From assembly GCA_963758365.1 (NCBI GenBank), contig CAVWVB010000001.1:1116001-1180000 (forward strand): a stretch of 64,000 nucleotides of DNA, given 5' to 3'. Positions 25,232 through 35,453 of the stretch are shown one piece after another; position 1 is the first letter of the stretch, and each line of letters begins with the position of its first letter. A model generated the notes under the pieces. That model searched no databases and had not been told where the DNA came from. It was given only the letters and a program-made list of their open reading frames with translations. The DNA is from Dokdonella_A sp963758365 (lineage in GTDB: Bacteria > Pseudomonadota > Gammaproteobacteria > Xanthomonadales > Rhodanobacteraceae). Position numbers and translations under genes: made by a program.

Positions 25232-28175
25232 ATGAACTTGCGCGAACTGTTCGACTCAGCGCTCGCGCTCGCTCCGGCTGCGCGTGCGGGTTTCTCGACG
25301 CGCAGTGCCCGGACGCTGGCAGTGCGAGCAAGCGTCGAATCGCTGCTGCGCGCACACGCCTCGGAAGACGAGCCGGTATCGAGCGCGAGCGTCGAGTGAT
25401 CTCGCGCGTGCAATTGGCGATGCCCGGCCCCGGCACCGCCATTAGGCAGCCGCATCGGTCCGTTCGAGATCGTGCGCGTGATCGGCGAAGGGGGCTCCGC
25501 GACGGTGTTCGAGGCGCACCGCGAGCTCGAAGGTGCGAGGCAGCGCGTTGCATTGAAGCTCTTGCGTCAGAATCTTCTGAGCCCGGAAGCCCGGCGCCGC
25601 TTCGGACGCGAGCAGCGTGCGCTGATCCGCCTGCAGCACCCGAATATCGCGCGGATGATCGAGGCCGGGCTTACCCCGGAAGGCCTTGCCTATATCGCAC
25701 TCGATCTCGTCGAGGGCTTGCCGATCACTGATTTCGCGCGCGCCAATGCGCTTGGCACGCGCGAGCGCCTGCAGATGTTCGCGACGGTGTGTCGCGCGGT
25801 CGACGCCGCGCACCGCGCGCTGATCGTGCATCGCGACATCAAACCGTCCAACGTGCTGGTGACGGTGGAAGGCGAGGTCAAGCTGCTCGATTTCGGCATC
25901 GCCAAACTGCTCGTCGACGAAGTCGATCCCGACGCGACGATGCTGCCGGCATTCACGCCCGCCTACGCGGCGCCCGAGCAAATAGCCGGCGGCGCGATCA
26001 CGACCGCGACCGACGTCTACGCGCTCGGCATCGTGCTCGGCGAACTGCTCACCGGAGCGCGCGGCGGCGATGGCGACAGCCGCACGCCATCGGAGCGCGC
26101 CAACGCGGAGCCCGGCACCGTGCGCGGGCCGATCACGCGCCGCCGCCTGCGCGGCGACCTCGAAGCCGTCGTGACTAAGGCGACAGAAGCCGATCCCGAG
26201 CGCCGCTACGCATCGGCCGGGGCGCTTGCCGAAGACATCGAGCGTCTGCTCGACGACCGCCCCGTGCATGCGCAGCCGCAAACGCGCTGGTACCGCATGA
26301 GCAAGTTCGTCGTACGGCACAAGGGCGGCGTCGCGACCACGACCGCATTCGTGCTCGCGATTCTCGCCGCGCTCGGCATCGCGGTCTGGCAGGCGCAGGT
26401 TGCGAGCGCGAACGCGCGCGCCGCACAGGCGCATGCGAGCCGCGCCGAGGCGGTGCGGCAGTTCATGGTCGGCGTGTTCGAGAACGCGAGCCCGGACGTG
26501 TCCGGCGGCAAGCCGATGACCGCGCAGGAACTGCTCGCCAAGGGCGGCCAGCAGGTCGACGTCAGGCCTGCGCGGAGAACCGGCGCTCGAAGCCGACGTG
26601 CTGACGCTGCTCGGCCAGCTCAACATCGAGATCAGCGATTTCGACAAGGCGCACGACCTGCTCGCACGCGCACTCGAGGCGAGCGCGCGCAGCGGCGTGC
26701 CGACTGACGTGCGTGTGCGCGCCCTGACCGGCATGGCTTGGATCGAGGTCGAGACCGGCACCTACGACGCCGCGCTCGACCACGCGCGGCAAGCACTCAC
26801 CCTGCTGAATCAGGAGGAACTGCCGGACGCCGCGGACATCGCCAATGCGCATCAGATGATCACCCAGGCGCTGATCGGCAAGGGCGATAACAAAGACATC
26901 GAGGCGATGCTGCGGGCAAACCTCGCGCGCGACGAGGCCGCGCTGGGTCGCGCCAACGAATACGTCGCCGATCAGTGGTTGCAGCTTGGCGTCGAGCTCG
27001 GTGAGCAGGGCCGCTACGACGAAGCCGGGAGCGTCTTCCGCAATGCGATCGACGCGTATCGCCTCGGCTTCGGCGAGAACAGCAACCGTGTTGCGCATGC
27101 GCTCAACGAATACAGCAACATGCTCGACGACAAGGGCGATCTCGCCGGTTCCGAAGCTGCGCTGCGCCGTGCGCTCGCGATCCGCGAGGCAACCGTCGGT
27201 GCGAACCATCACGATACGATGACGGTCACGGGCAACCTGCTCTATGTGATCGAAGCCGAAGGCCGTTATGCCGAAGCATTGCCGCAGCGGCTGGCACTGC
27301 TCGATCGCGCAGCCGAAGCAGGAACGCTGCACGAGCGTGACATCAGTGCGGTCTGGAACGCAATCGGCAGGGACTATCGCGAACTCGGTCGTCTCGACGA
27401 GTCGGAAGCGGCATTGCGCAAGTCGCTCGACATCGCGACACGATCGCAAGGGCTGCGCAGCGGTTGGCGCGCAAAGGCGCTCGGCCATCTCTCGCTGACG
27501 CAATTGCTTGCCGGACGTTTCGGTGAAGCCGAGGCGGCCCGACGCGAAGCCTTGTCTATCGTCAGGGACGGTGAGCCGGCCGACTCGCCGTGGCTGGCGA
27601 GCCAACACGCCGAACTTGGCGTGATCCTGCTGCGCCAGCATCGCGACACCGAAGCGCTGTCCGAACTTGACCGAGCGGCCGCGGCGTTCGAAACGACAAC
27701 CGCAGCGAAAGATCCGATGCGGCCTGCCGTGCTCGCCGCGCTCAGCGAAGCCCGGATCGCGAACGGCGCGCCCGCCGCCGCGCTTGCCGCCGCGCGGAGC
27801 GCGCTCGAATTGGCGCGGCGCGCCTATCCGCCAGGCCATGCGCAGCTTGGTGAATCGTTGTACGCCGTCGGTCGGGCACATCTCGCGCTCGGTGACGCGG
27901 CGGCGGCAGAGCCGGTGCTGCGCGAAGCGCTGGCGGTTCGCAGTCCGCCGTATCCGCCGGCCGATCCACGTGTGCTCGAAGTGAAGGTCGCGTTGGCCGC
28001 TGCGCTGCGCGCGCAGGGTCGCGCGCACGACGCCGACGTGCTTTCCAGCGAGTTGCGGCCATTGCTGCGCGCGTCGACATCGCCCTACGCGCGCGAGCTC
28101 GAAGCGCGCCTGCGCGCAAGCGTTGGCGCCGGTGCTTCGCGCGTGCGTTCCTCAAGAGCGAGCTTGGCGAGATAA
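25232..28175 (+). pseudogene. Hanks-type Ser/Thr kinase with TPR repeats, copy 1, frameshifted
   Basis: The start MNLRELFDSALALAPAARAGF matches copy 2. Relative to copy 2 there are three indels in the first 210 bases, including an inserted T that creates TGA at 25397, and a further extra C near 26566. Kinase motifs are complete: IGEGGSATVFEAH, VALKLL, IVHRDIKPSNVL, LDFGIAKLL and AAPEQ. A membrane helix (VLAILAALGIAVW) precedes a long TPR region (26598 onward). The last residues, after GVGAGA, are not kinase sequence: they are the sigma-factor tail read out of frame. Repaired, it would be about 980 residues, sensing through an extracytoplasmic TPR domain. As it stands the kinase is unlikely to be made. 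Confidence 0.85.
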
Positions 28176-28210
28176 CCTGAGGATGGCAGGCGAGTGCGCC
28201 ATCCGGCGTT
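28134..28210. repeat. Duplication junction repeat, copy 2 (inside kinase 1 3' end)
   Basis: 77 bases nearly identical to the sigma-factor 3' end at 25129-25206, including the stop-codon context CCTGA and GATGGCAGGCGAG. Kinase 1 enters it in another frame and stops at TAA inside it. Confidence 0.85.
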
Positions 28211-28220
28211 AAGCGGACAT

Positions 28221-30989
28221 ATGAAGACACCGTCGAAGAAATTGCGCGAACTGTTCGAGTCGGCGCTCGCGCTTGCGCCGGCCGCGCGTGCCGGGTTTCT
28301 CGACGCGCAGTCCCCGGAAGCGACCGTGCGGGCACGGGTCGAGTCGCTGCTGCGCGCAGACGCCTCGGAAGACGAGCCAGTATCGAGCGCGAGTCTCGAG
28401 GATCTCGCGCGTGCGATTGGCGATGCCCCGCCTCCGGCGGCGCCGCCAGGCAGCCGTATCGGCCCTTTCGAAATCGTGCGAGTGATCGGCGAAGGAGGCT
28501 CCTCGACGGTGTTCGAGGCGCACCGCGAGCTCGAAGGCGCGAGGCAATGCGTCGCACTGAAGCTCTTGCGTCAGAACATTCTGAGCCCGGAAGCCCGGCG
28601 CCGCTTCGGACGCGAGCAGCGTGCGCTGATTCGCCTGCAGCACCCGAATATCGCGCGGATGATCGAGGCCGGGCTCACCCCGGAAGGCCTTGCCTATATC
28701 GCACTCGAGCTCGTCGAGGGCGTGCCGATCACTGATTTCGCGCGCGCGAATCTGCTCGGCGAGCACGAGCGCCTGCAGATGTTCGCGACCGTCTGTCGCG
28801 CGGTCGATGCTGCACACCGCGCGCTGATCGTGCATCGGGACATCAAGCCTTCCAACGTGCTGATGACGGCGGAAGGTGAGGTCAAGCTGCTCGATTTCGG
28901 CATCGCCAAACTTCTTGCCGAGGAGACCGGGCCGGAGGCCACCGTGCTGCCGGCGTTCACGCCCGCATACGCGGCCCCCGAGCAGGTCGGCGGCGGTGCG
29001 ATCACGACGGCGACAGATGTCTACGCGCTCGGCGTCGTGCTCGGCGAGCTTTTGACCGGCGAGCGCCGCCGAGAGGACAGCACGCTCTCCGGTGCCTTCC
29101 TTGCCGCCGATCATCACCATCTACGCGCGACTCTCCGGCGATCTCGACGCCGTTGTCGCGAAAGCCACCGAAGCAGACCCTTTGCAGCGCTACGCATCGG
29201 CCGGAGAATTCGCCGAAGAGATCCGTCGCGTGCTAGAAGGGCACCCGGTACAGGCGCGGGCGCAGACACGCCGGTATCGCATGCAGCGGTTCGTTGCGCG
29301 CCACCGGGGTGGAGTCGCCATCAGCGTAACGACCTTGGTTGCGCTGGTCGCCGCGCTGGGTGTCGCGCTGTGGCAGGCACGCGTCGCGCACGAGGAAGCC
29401 GCGCGCGCGAATCGGCAGACCCATCATGCGGAATCCGTCGCGACTTCCTCGTTTCCGTGTTCAAGGCAGCGCAAGCTGATGTCCCGCGCGAGCGCCGGCC
29501 GACTGTTGAACAACTTGTCGATGACGCCGGCGACAAGTTGCTGCGCGACGACGCGCTCGCAGGCGACACGGGCGTCGACCTGCTGCTCACTCTGGCGGAG
29601 GTCAACGGTGCGATCGGCGCTTACGAGCGTGAACACGCGCTGCTCGATCGTGCGACCGCCAACCTGGGCCGGCTGCCCGCACTACGCAATGGCATGGACC
29701 TGCGCGTGCGTGTGCTTCGCGCGCACGCGTACGTCGCGCAGAATCGGCCGAATGAAGCCATCGCGCTGCTTGAGCCGCTGCGCGCATCGCTGGTCGCGCG
29801 CGGCGACGGCGTTGCGATTGAGGCGCTCCTCGTACTCGCGGATGCACTGTCCAGTGCCGGCCGTAGTGACGAAACGCAGGTCGTCGCCCTGGACGCGCGC
29901 GCGCTCGCCGAGAGCGTTTCGAACGGGCGCGAGTTGCTGCTGTTGCGCGTCGATGCGATGCGCGCACACGACCTCGTCTTCGCACAGAAGTTCGAGCAGG
30001 GACTCGCCCTCGCAGATGCGGCATGGACACGCTGGAAGCCCCAGCTGCGCGATGCGTCGCGCGAGGCGTTCGACCTGCTCCAGTCGATCAGTATCGCCGC
30101 GGAGACGAGAGGTGACCTGCGACGCGCAGATTCCGCTTATCGCGAGGCGATCGCGGTCGCCGAGCGCGTCTATGTGCGGCCGCATCCAGACACGGCATGG
30201 GTGCTCGGCGCATATGGAAAGTTCCTCGTCACGAATGCGCGCTACGACGATGCCGAGTCGTATGTCGTGCGCGGCCTCGCGATGCGCCGAGCATTGTTCG
30301 GCAATTCGCACCCCGATACGCTGAGCGCACTCGACACACTCGGCCGGTTGCGTTCCGGACAGATGCGCGGCGACGAAGCCCGCGCCGCGCTCGATGAAGG
30401 GATCGGAATCTGCCGGCGTGAGCACATCCGCCATTACGTCTGTGCTGGCTTGGTCGGTTCACTGTCGCAGGTTCTCGCAGCGCAGGGCGATCTCGATGGC
30501 GCGCGCACGAATGCCGAGCAGTCGGTCGCGATGCAGCGCGAGCTCAAGGACGAATGCGAAGTCAAATTAATTGGCCCTCTCGGGATACTGGCCAGCACCC
30601 AGGTCAAACTGGCGCGCTACGACGACGCGCTGGCGACGACCGACGAGCTGCTCGCGATTGCCGTACGCAACGGCAGCACTGACTCGAAGGACGCGGACTC
30701 CGCGCAGTTCCAGCGTGCGCTGGCGCTGTACGGGCTCGGCCGCAACCGCGAAGCGCTCGATCTCGCGAGCGACGTCGTCGCCGTGCACAAGCGGAAAACG
30801 CCTGACGAGAAGACGACGCTGTTCTCGATGCTCGCGCTCGAGGCGCGCGCGCTGACGCGCGAGCATCGGTTCGACGAAGCGCGGCCCGTCGCGACGGAGG
30901 CCCTCGCGATCGGTCCGAAGCCGCAGCCTGCCGATCCCGCCATGATGGCCGAGCTCACGCGCATCACGAGCGGCGGCCACGCCAACTGA
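28221..30989 (+). pseudogene. Hanks-type Ser/Thr kinase with TPR repeats, copy 2, internally frameshifted
   Basis: A paralogue of copy 1, open from MKTPSKKLRELFESAL to the stop as 922 codons. However, about 120 codons in the middle (roughly 29075-29440) are read in the wrong frame. The neighbouring frame restores IITIYARLSGDLDAVVAKATEADPLQ, the EFAEEIRRVLEGHPV segment and the membrane helix VTTLVALVAALGVALW. The original frame then resumes at FLVSVFKAAQ. Two compensating single-base indels explain this. Kinase motifs (IGEGGSSTVFEAH, VHRDIKPSNVL, DFGIAKLL) are intact; TPR-like repeats fill the C-terminal 500 residues. As sequenced, the product would lose the kinase C-lobe end and the membrane anchor. 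Confidence 0.82.
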
Positions 30990-31290
30990 CCGTCTGCCGC
31001 GAACGACCATTGGCGCAGGGGGCGCCGGCTCCGTGGCAGCCGAAGCGATCCGCATATCTGCGGAGCATGCGTCAGCACGGCAGTCCTCGACAGCGCTATT
31101 GCCGACAGCATCGAGCGAGTGAATTTGAATCTCGAAGGCAGGTTCTCAGGACGAGCGGTCGTTGCTCATCCGCCGACGAACATGCCGCCAAAGCGATTTC
31201 GCGGCAGTTTTGGCTTTCCTGGGCACGTTTCGGCGTTTCCTGAGAGCGAAGCCGCTCAACTTCGCGGCCCATCGCTCAGGAGCTCCGATC
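30990..31290. other. Intergenic stretch before the beta-helix genes
   Basis: About 300 bases without a supported gene. A small hairpin TCCGCA/TGCGGA (31049-31064) may end the kinase transcript. A ribosome site (AGGAG) precedes the next ATG. Confidence 0.35.
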
Positions 31291-32694
31291 ATGAATACTT
31301 CGCGCTACTCGTTGTCGCTCCATCCCCTGGCCGCGTGCCTTGCGCTTGTGTTCTGCCCGCCCGATGTCGGTGCGGTTCTGCCGCCCACGGCATTCATCGT
31401 TCAGAACTGTCTCGATTCACGGGCCCGGAAGCCTGCGCCAGGCGGTCATCGACGACACGGCCGGAGAGCCGATCGACCTCACGCAGCTGGCTCTGCAGCG
31501 GAATAACGCTGACGACCGGTCGCATCAACGTGCAGCGCGCGCTGCTGATCCAGGGGCCGGGCTCGGCGACGTTCACGATCGACGGCGCCGGCCTCGATCG
31601 TGTTTTCAGCCAGAACGCGGCGCAACCGCTCGCGCTCTACGGCATGACCATCCAGAACGGCTACACCGATTCGTTCGGTGGCGGCTGCATCTACTCGGCT
31701 GGCGTGCTCCAGCTCAACGACACGGTGATCAGGGATTGCCGCGTCTCCGACATGGCGAGCAGCTCGACGACCAAGGGGCGGCGGCGTGTTCGTTCACGGC
31801 GCGCTCGTCGCGATCAACAGCTCGATCGTCGACAACGAGATCTATTCGGCGCTCGGCAATGCGATCGGCGGCGGAGCGCTCGTCGACGGTCTCGCCGTCC
31901 TCGATCACAGCACGATCAGCGGCAACGTCGTCGCGGGTGTGTCGGGTCAGTCACATCGGCGGTGGCGGCATCAATGTCAAGGCGGCACGCTGACGATGAT
32001 GTATTCGACCGTCTCCAACAACCTCGTGTCCGGCTTGCCGAATTCGCCGGGCTCGATCGGCGGCATTCGTGGCTTCTGCGGTGCGACGATCACGCAGTCG
32101 ACGATCTCCGGCAACCGTTCCGACGGCAACATCGGCGGTCTATTCCTCTTCGGATCATCGGCCGAGCCGAACACGATCATCGACAGCACGATCTCCGGCA
32201 ATACGGCTGGCCAATACCTGGGCGGGCTCGATGCGTTCGGCCCGACGTCGATCCTGAACTCGACGATCGTGTTCAACGGCGAAGGCGGAGCGAACCTCGG
32301 CGCCGGCCTGTACACCTTCGGCGTCTCCGACATCGAAAGCACAATCATCGCCGCCAATACGAGCGCCGGCGCCAGTACACAGAACATCGGACTCGGCCCA
32401 CAAGGCTCGGTCACCGGCGCGAACAACCTGATCGGTTCGTCGCTATCGGTAACGCTGCCGCCCGGCACGATCGGCGGCGATCCGATGCTGCTTCCACTCC
32501 ACGACAACGGCGGTCCGACGAAGACCCATGCGCTTCGTGCCGGCAGCCCCGCGGAGAACGCCGGCAACGACGTCAGCGCATACACGACCGACCAGCGCGG
32601 CTCGGGCTTTCCGCGCGTCATTGGCTCTTCTGCCGACATCGGCGCGTTCGAGGGCGTCGACGCCGATTCGATTTTCTACAACGGGTTTGACTGA
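31291..32694 (+). pseudogene. Secreted parallel beta-helix protein (choice-of-anchor Q-like), several frameshifts
   Basis: Begins MNTSRYSLSLHPLAACLALVFC, a signal peptide, after AGGAG. The protein can be followed through three frames: TAFIVQNCLDS, GPGSLRQAVIDDTAGEPIDL, CSGITLTTGRINVQRALLIQ, then GGGVFVHGALVAINSSIVDN. The long final frame has ladder repeats such as STISGNRSDGNIGGLFL, DSTISGNTAGQYLGGL and STIVFNGEGG. At least five single-base indels are needed to restore it, near 31420, 31490, 31775 and twice around 31940-31985. The C-terminal domain HDNGGPTKTHALRAGSPAENAG is the common choice-of-anchor ending. The last residues are DSIFYNGFD. It is probably a dead or dying surface/secreted protein gene. 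Confidence 0.8.
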
Positions 32695-32740
32695 CGCGGC
32701 AGCACGTCCGAGAAGGGGCGTCTACAACGGGTTCGACTGA
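32675..32740. repeat. 20-bp direct repeat of a gene's coding end
   Basis: TCTACAACGGGTTTGACTGA at 32675-32694 (the last codons and stop of the beta-helix gene) recurs at 32721-32740 with one mismatch (C for T). The spacing is 46 bases. Both encode YNGFD-stop, so the C-terminal tail sequence itself was duplicated. Confidence 0.85.
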
Positions 32741-32874
32741 TGCGGATGTGGCAGGCCGACTGCGATCCCTGCCGGGCGTCGCACGCGGAGGCGGGATTCG
32801 GAATTCTCATCGCATGGCAGTCGACCTCACCGGAAGGCGTTACCCGAAGCGTGTCATCACTCCGGAGAGCGGTC

Positions 32875-34686
32875 ATGAAAGGCGTCTTGCGCAGTTTCGT
32901 TCTGGTCGTTGGACTCGTAGTGGCGTCCCTGAGCCACGCAACCCACATCTACAAGGTAGGCGGGGACGCCGCCTGCACGCACACGACGATCCAGGCGGCG
33001 ATCGACGCGGCTGCGGCGAGCTCAGGCGAGGACTACGTCTGGATCGCGTCCAATCAGACCTACAGCGGCCAGCAGGTAATCATCAACAACCAGGTTGTCG
33101 ATGTCGTCGGCGGATTCACCGACTGCAACGCCTCGAGCGCCGGAATCGCGATCACGACCGTCAGCGGCGCAGGCAACGGCGGAGCCGCGGTGTTTTCGAT
33201 ACGCGGCACGAGCAACGTCTTCATGTCCAACCTCTGGATCCGCAGCGCGGATCGGATCGGCAGCGGCGACGGCGGCGGCATCGACTTCGCGGGTGCGGGC
33301 GGGCTTACGCTTGAGCGCACGACGGTCTCGCTGAACTCGGCCGAACACGGCGGCGGCATCAATTTCCACGGCACCGGCTCGGGCGCCGAGTTGCACATCG
33401 GCCACGACACGCTGATCCTCAGCAATACTGCGGCCGTGTCCGGCGGAGGCATCCGCATGGAGGGCAGTGCGCGCCTGTTTGTGCTGGAGCCGCAAACGTT
33501 GATCGCATTCAATTCGGCAACGGGAAAAGGCGGCGGCATCGAGGTGCTCTCGCCGGCGAGTGCCGACATCGGATCGCCCGGATACAACGGCGGTGCGGTT
33601 CTGCAATTCAACGATGCGGACTACGGCGGCGGCATCGCAGTCAATGCGAATACCGACACGAACATGGTCGTCAGGATCTTTTCGACCGACCCGAATAATC
33701 CCGTGCAAGTCTCCAGCAATACGGCTCGCTCGACGGGTGGCGGCATCTGGTTGAATCCTTACGCATCTTTCACAGGCGGTTATGCCGTTGCGACGCTGTG
33801 CGCCCAGGATTTCCGCATCAATGACAACATCGCGCAGGAAGGTGCCGCGATCTACGCCGATGTCGATACGGATGCGCTCGGCATTTCGCAATTGTCCCAT
33901 GTGTTCCTCAATCATTCGTCCTCATTTAACTCTTGGTGTCGCGATCCCGAGCCCGTGGAGAATCTCGGCGCGGTTCCCTGCGCTCCCGATGTTCCCTGCA
34001 ACGAGCTGGCTTACAACGTCGCCGAAAATTCGACCGGCGATCCGAGCGGAGCGATCATTCTCATGCAGACAAATGGGGAGTTGGCGGCGATACGCTTCAA
34101 CATGCATCACAACGTCGGGCGCCAACTGATTCGATCAGTGGACGATGACAATGGCAACTACACAGAGTTGTCGCGGTGCCTGTTCACCGACAACCAGCTC
34201 GCTGCAAGTGCGCTCCTGCAGAAGCCCGACGGTGATGGTCAGCTTATCGTCGACGAATGCACGTTCGCGCGCAACTCGATCGCGAGCGGCGCGGCAGTGG
34301 AAATCAACGGCACGGAGACCGCAATCACCCGCTCGATCTTCGACCAGCCCGGTGTACCGATCCTGTCCAGCGCGGGTTTGGGACACGTGATGGCGAGCGA
34401 GGTGATGTCGCAGGACCTTTCGACCTTGCCGCCTTCGACGCACGACATATTGGCCACGCCGTTGTTCGTAGATCCGGATCACGGCGACTATCACCTGACT
34501 CGCGACTCGCCCGGCATCGATTTCGCATCGGAAAGCGATCACTTCGTGGACCTCGATGCAAACCCGCGGAAGGTGGATCTGCCCAATCCGAATACGTTTG
34601 GCAGTCAGGATCTTGGGGCGCTCGAAACCCAGCTCAACTGCCACGTCTCCGATTCGATCTTCTGTGACGGTTTCAATTCGGACTGA
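32875..34686 (+). CDS. Secreted parallel beta-helix protein with C-terminal DSIFxDGF tail
   Basis: An intact 603-residue protein. A signal peptide, MKGVLRSFVLVVGLVVASLSHA, is cleaved before THIYKVGG. A right-handed beta-helix follows (pectate-lyase/polymorphic-outer-membrane-protein style), with repeated GGGI rungs: SGDGGGIDF, EHGGGINFH, VSGGGIRME, GKGGGIEVL, YGGGIAVN and STGGGIWLN. The C-terminal part has DPDHGDYHLTRDSPGIDF and DLGALET, typical of choice-of-anchor proteins, and ends DSIFCDGFNSD. GGAG precedes the chosen ATG; upstream in-frame codons belong to the repeat region. It is probably exported to the cell surface or medium; the ligand or enzymatic activity is unknown. It is the only complete member of a three-copy array. 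Confidence 0.85.
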   Translation: MKGVLRSFVLVVGLVVASLSHATHIYKVGGDAACTHTTIQAAIDAAAASSGEDYVWIASNQTYSGQQVIINNQVVDVVGGFTDCNASSAGIAITTVSGAGNGGAAVFSIRGTSNVFMSNLWIRSADRIGSGDGGGIDFAGAGGLTLERTTVSLNSAEHGGGINFHGTGSGAELHIGHDTLILSNTAAVSGGGIRMEGSARLFVLEPQTLIAFNSATGKGGGIEVLSPASADIGSPGYNGGAVLQFNDADYGGGIAVNANTDTNMVVRIFSTDPNNPVQVSSNTARSTGGGIWLNPYASFTGGYAVATLCAQDFRINDNIAQEGAAIYADVDTDALGISQLSHVFLNHSSSFNSWCRDPEPVENLGAVPCAPDVPCNELAYNVAENSTGDPSGAIILMQTNGELAAIRFNMHHNVGRQLIRSVDDDNGNYTELSRCLFTDNQLAASALLQKPDGDGQLIVDECTFARNSIASGAAVEINGTETAITRSIFDQPGVPILSSAGLGHVMASEVMSQDLSTLPPSTHDILATPLFVDPDHGDYHLTRDSPGIDFASESDHFVDLDANPRKVDLPNPNTFGSQDLGALETQLNCHVSDSIFCDGFNSD

Positions 34687-34945
34687 AGGATTTCTGCGAG
34701 GCGGCGCTTGCCCACATTGCCCGGGCGCCGCGGCCAACATCTGAAGGTGCCAGCGGGATTGCGTCACTTGTGGCGGATCGACGATGGCAGTCGGGTGGAG
34801 CAAATGGTGTTGCTCGAATCGTCGACGGTTCCTGGAGTCTGCCTTGGTCCACGTGGCTGATCGCTGGCCACAACCACTGCGATCGCTGGTGGCATGCCTT
34901 GCGGCATCGCCAGGCAGTGCCCGCGGATGATCCGGTCCACACGGT

Positions 34946-35165
34946 GGGGACGATCGTCGTAGAGGACTGCAACGACAACGGCCCAGGCAAGCCTACACGA
35001 GGCGTATGCGGCAACAGCCGATGGGGACATCGTCGACCCCAGCAAACTTGTCTGAGCACGATCACGCTGACGAGCGGACCCTGCTGTCGGCGCCGGATGC
35101 GGGATACGTCAGGTTGCAGGGAGACGCATCCCCGACGACCGCCAGCCTGTCGGGATCACGGTCCG
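34946..35165 (+). pseudogene. Fragment of a third beta-helix protein gene
   Basis: Across three frames one reads GTIVVEDCNDNGPG, then SLHEAYAATADGDIVDPSKLV, then STITLTSGP and LLSAPDAGYVRLQGDASPTTASLSGS. This parallels the start of the first gene (FIVQNCLDS, GPGSLRQAV, IDLTQLA, CSGITLTTGR, LLIQGPGS). Neither a start, a signal peptide nor the helix remains. It is a remnant of an additional paralogue downstream of the intact gene. Confidence 0.65.
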
Positions 35166-35391
35166 GCAACTCCTCGCTCCGACGCCGATGGACTGGCCGG
35201 GCAGCGCCATCACTTCTGACTCGATCCTGCGTGAGTCCGCGCGGCCGGCGCGCAGCCCAAAGACTCCCGGCTCGCGAGCCAATCAGCGACACAACGCCTC
35301 CTGATTCCCAATAATCGCCCACGGAGACGCAGGACCAAATCGGCACATCGAGCGGAAATACGCCTGCGCAGTCCACCCGAGAAGCGAAAAC
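35166..35391. other. Intergenic stretch after the beta-helix fragment
   Basis: Between the gene fragment and the palindrome at 35392 I see no coding signal, repeat or RNA gene. Confidence 0.3.
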
Positions 35392-35412
35392 GCGCGCCAC
35401 GTGGCGCGCTTT
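35392..35412. terminator. Bidirectional terminator-like palindrome
   Basis: GCGCGCCAC directly abuts its reverse complement GTGGCGCGC (35392-35409), preceded by AAAAC and followed by TTT. It probably ends transcripts arriving from either side. Confidence 0.55.
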
Positions 35413-35453
35413 CTGGCCTCTATGGAGAACCGGACCCACTCGTCCAGACTTCG

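Noticed and set aside
25472..26707. Kinase 1 and its TPR part as two separate genes
   Set aside because: Alignment with the paralogue shows one continuous protein interrupted by single-base indels; there is no ribosome site at the internal start.
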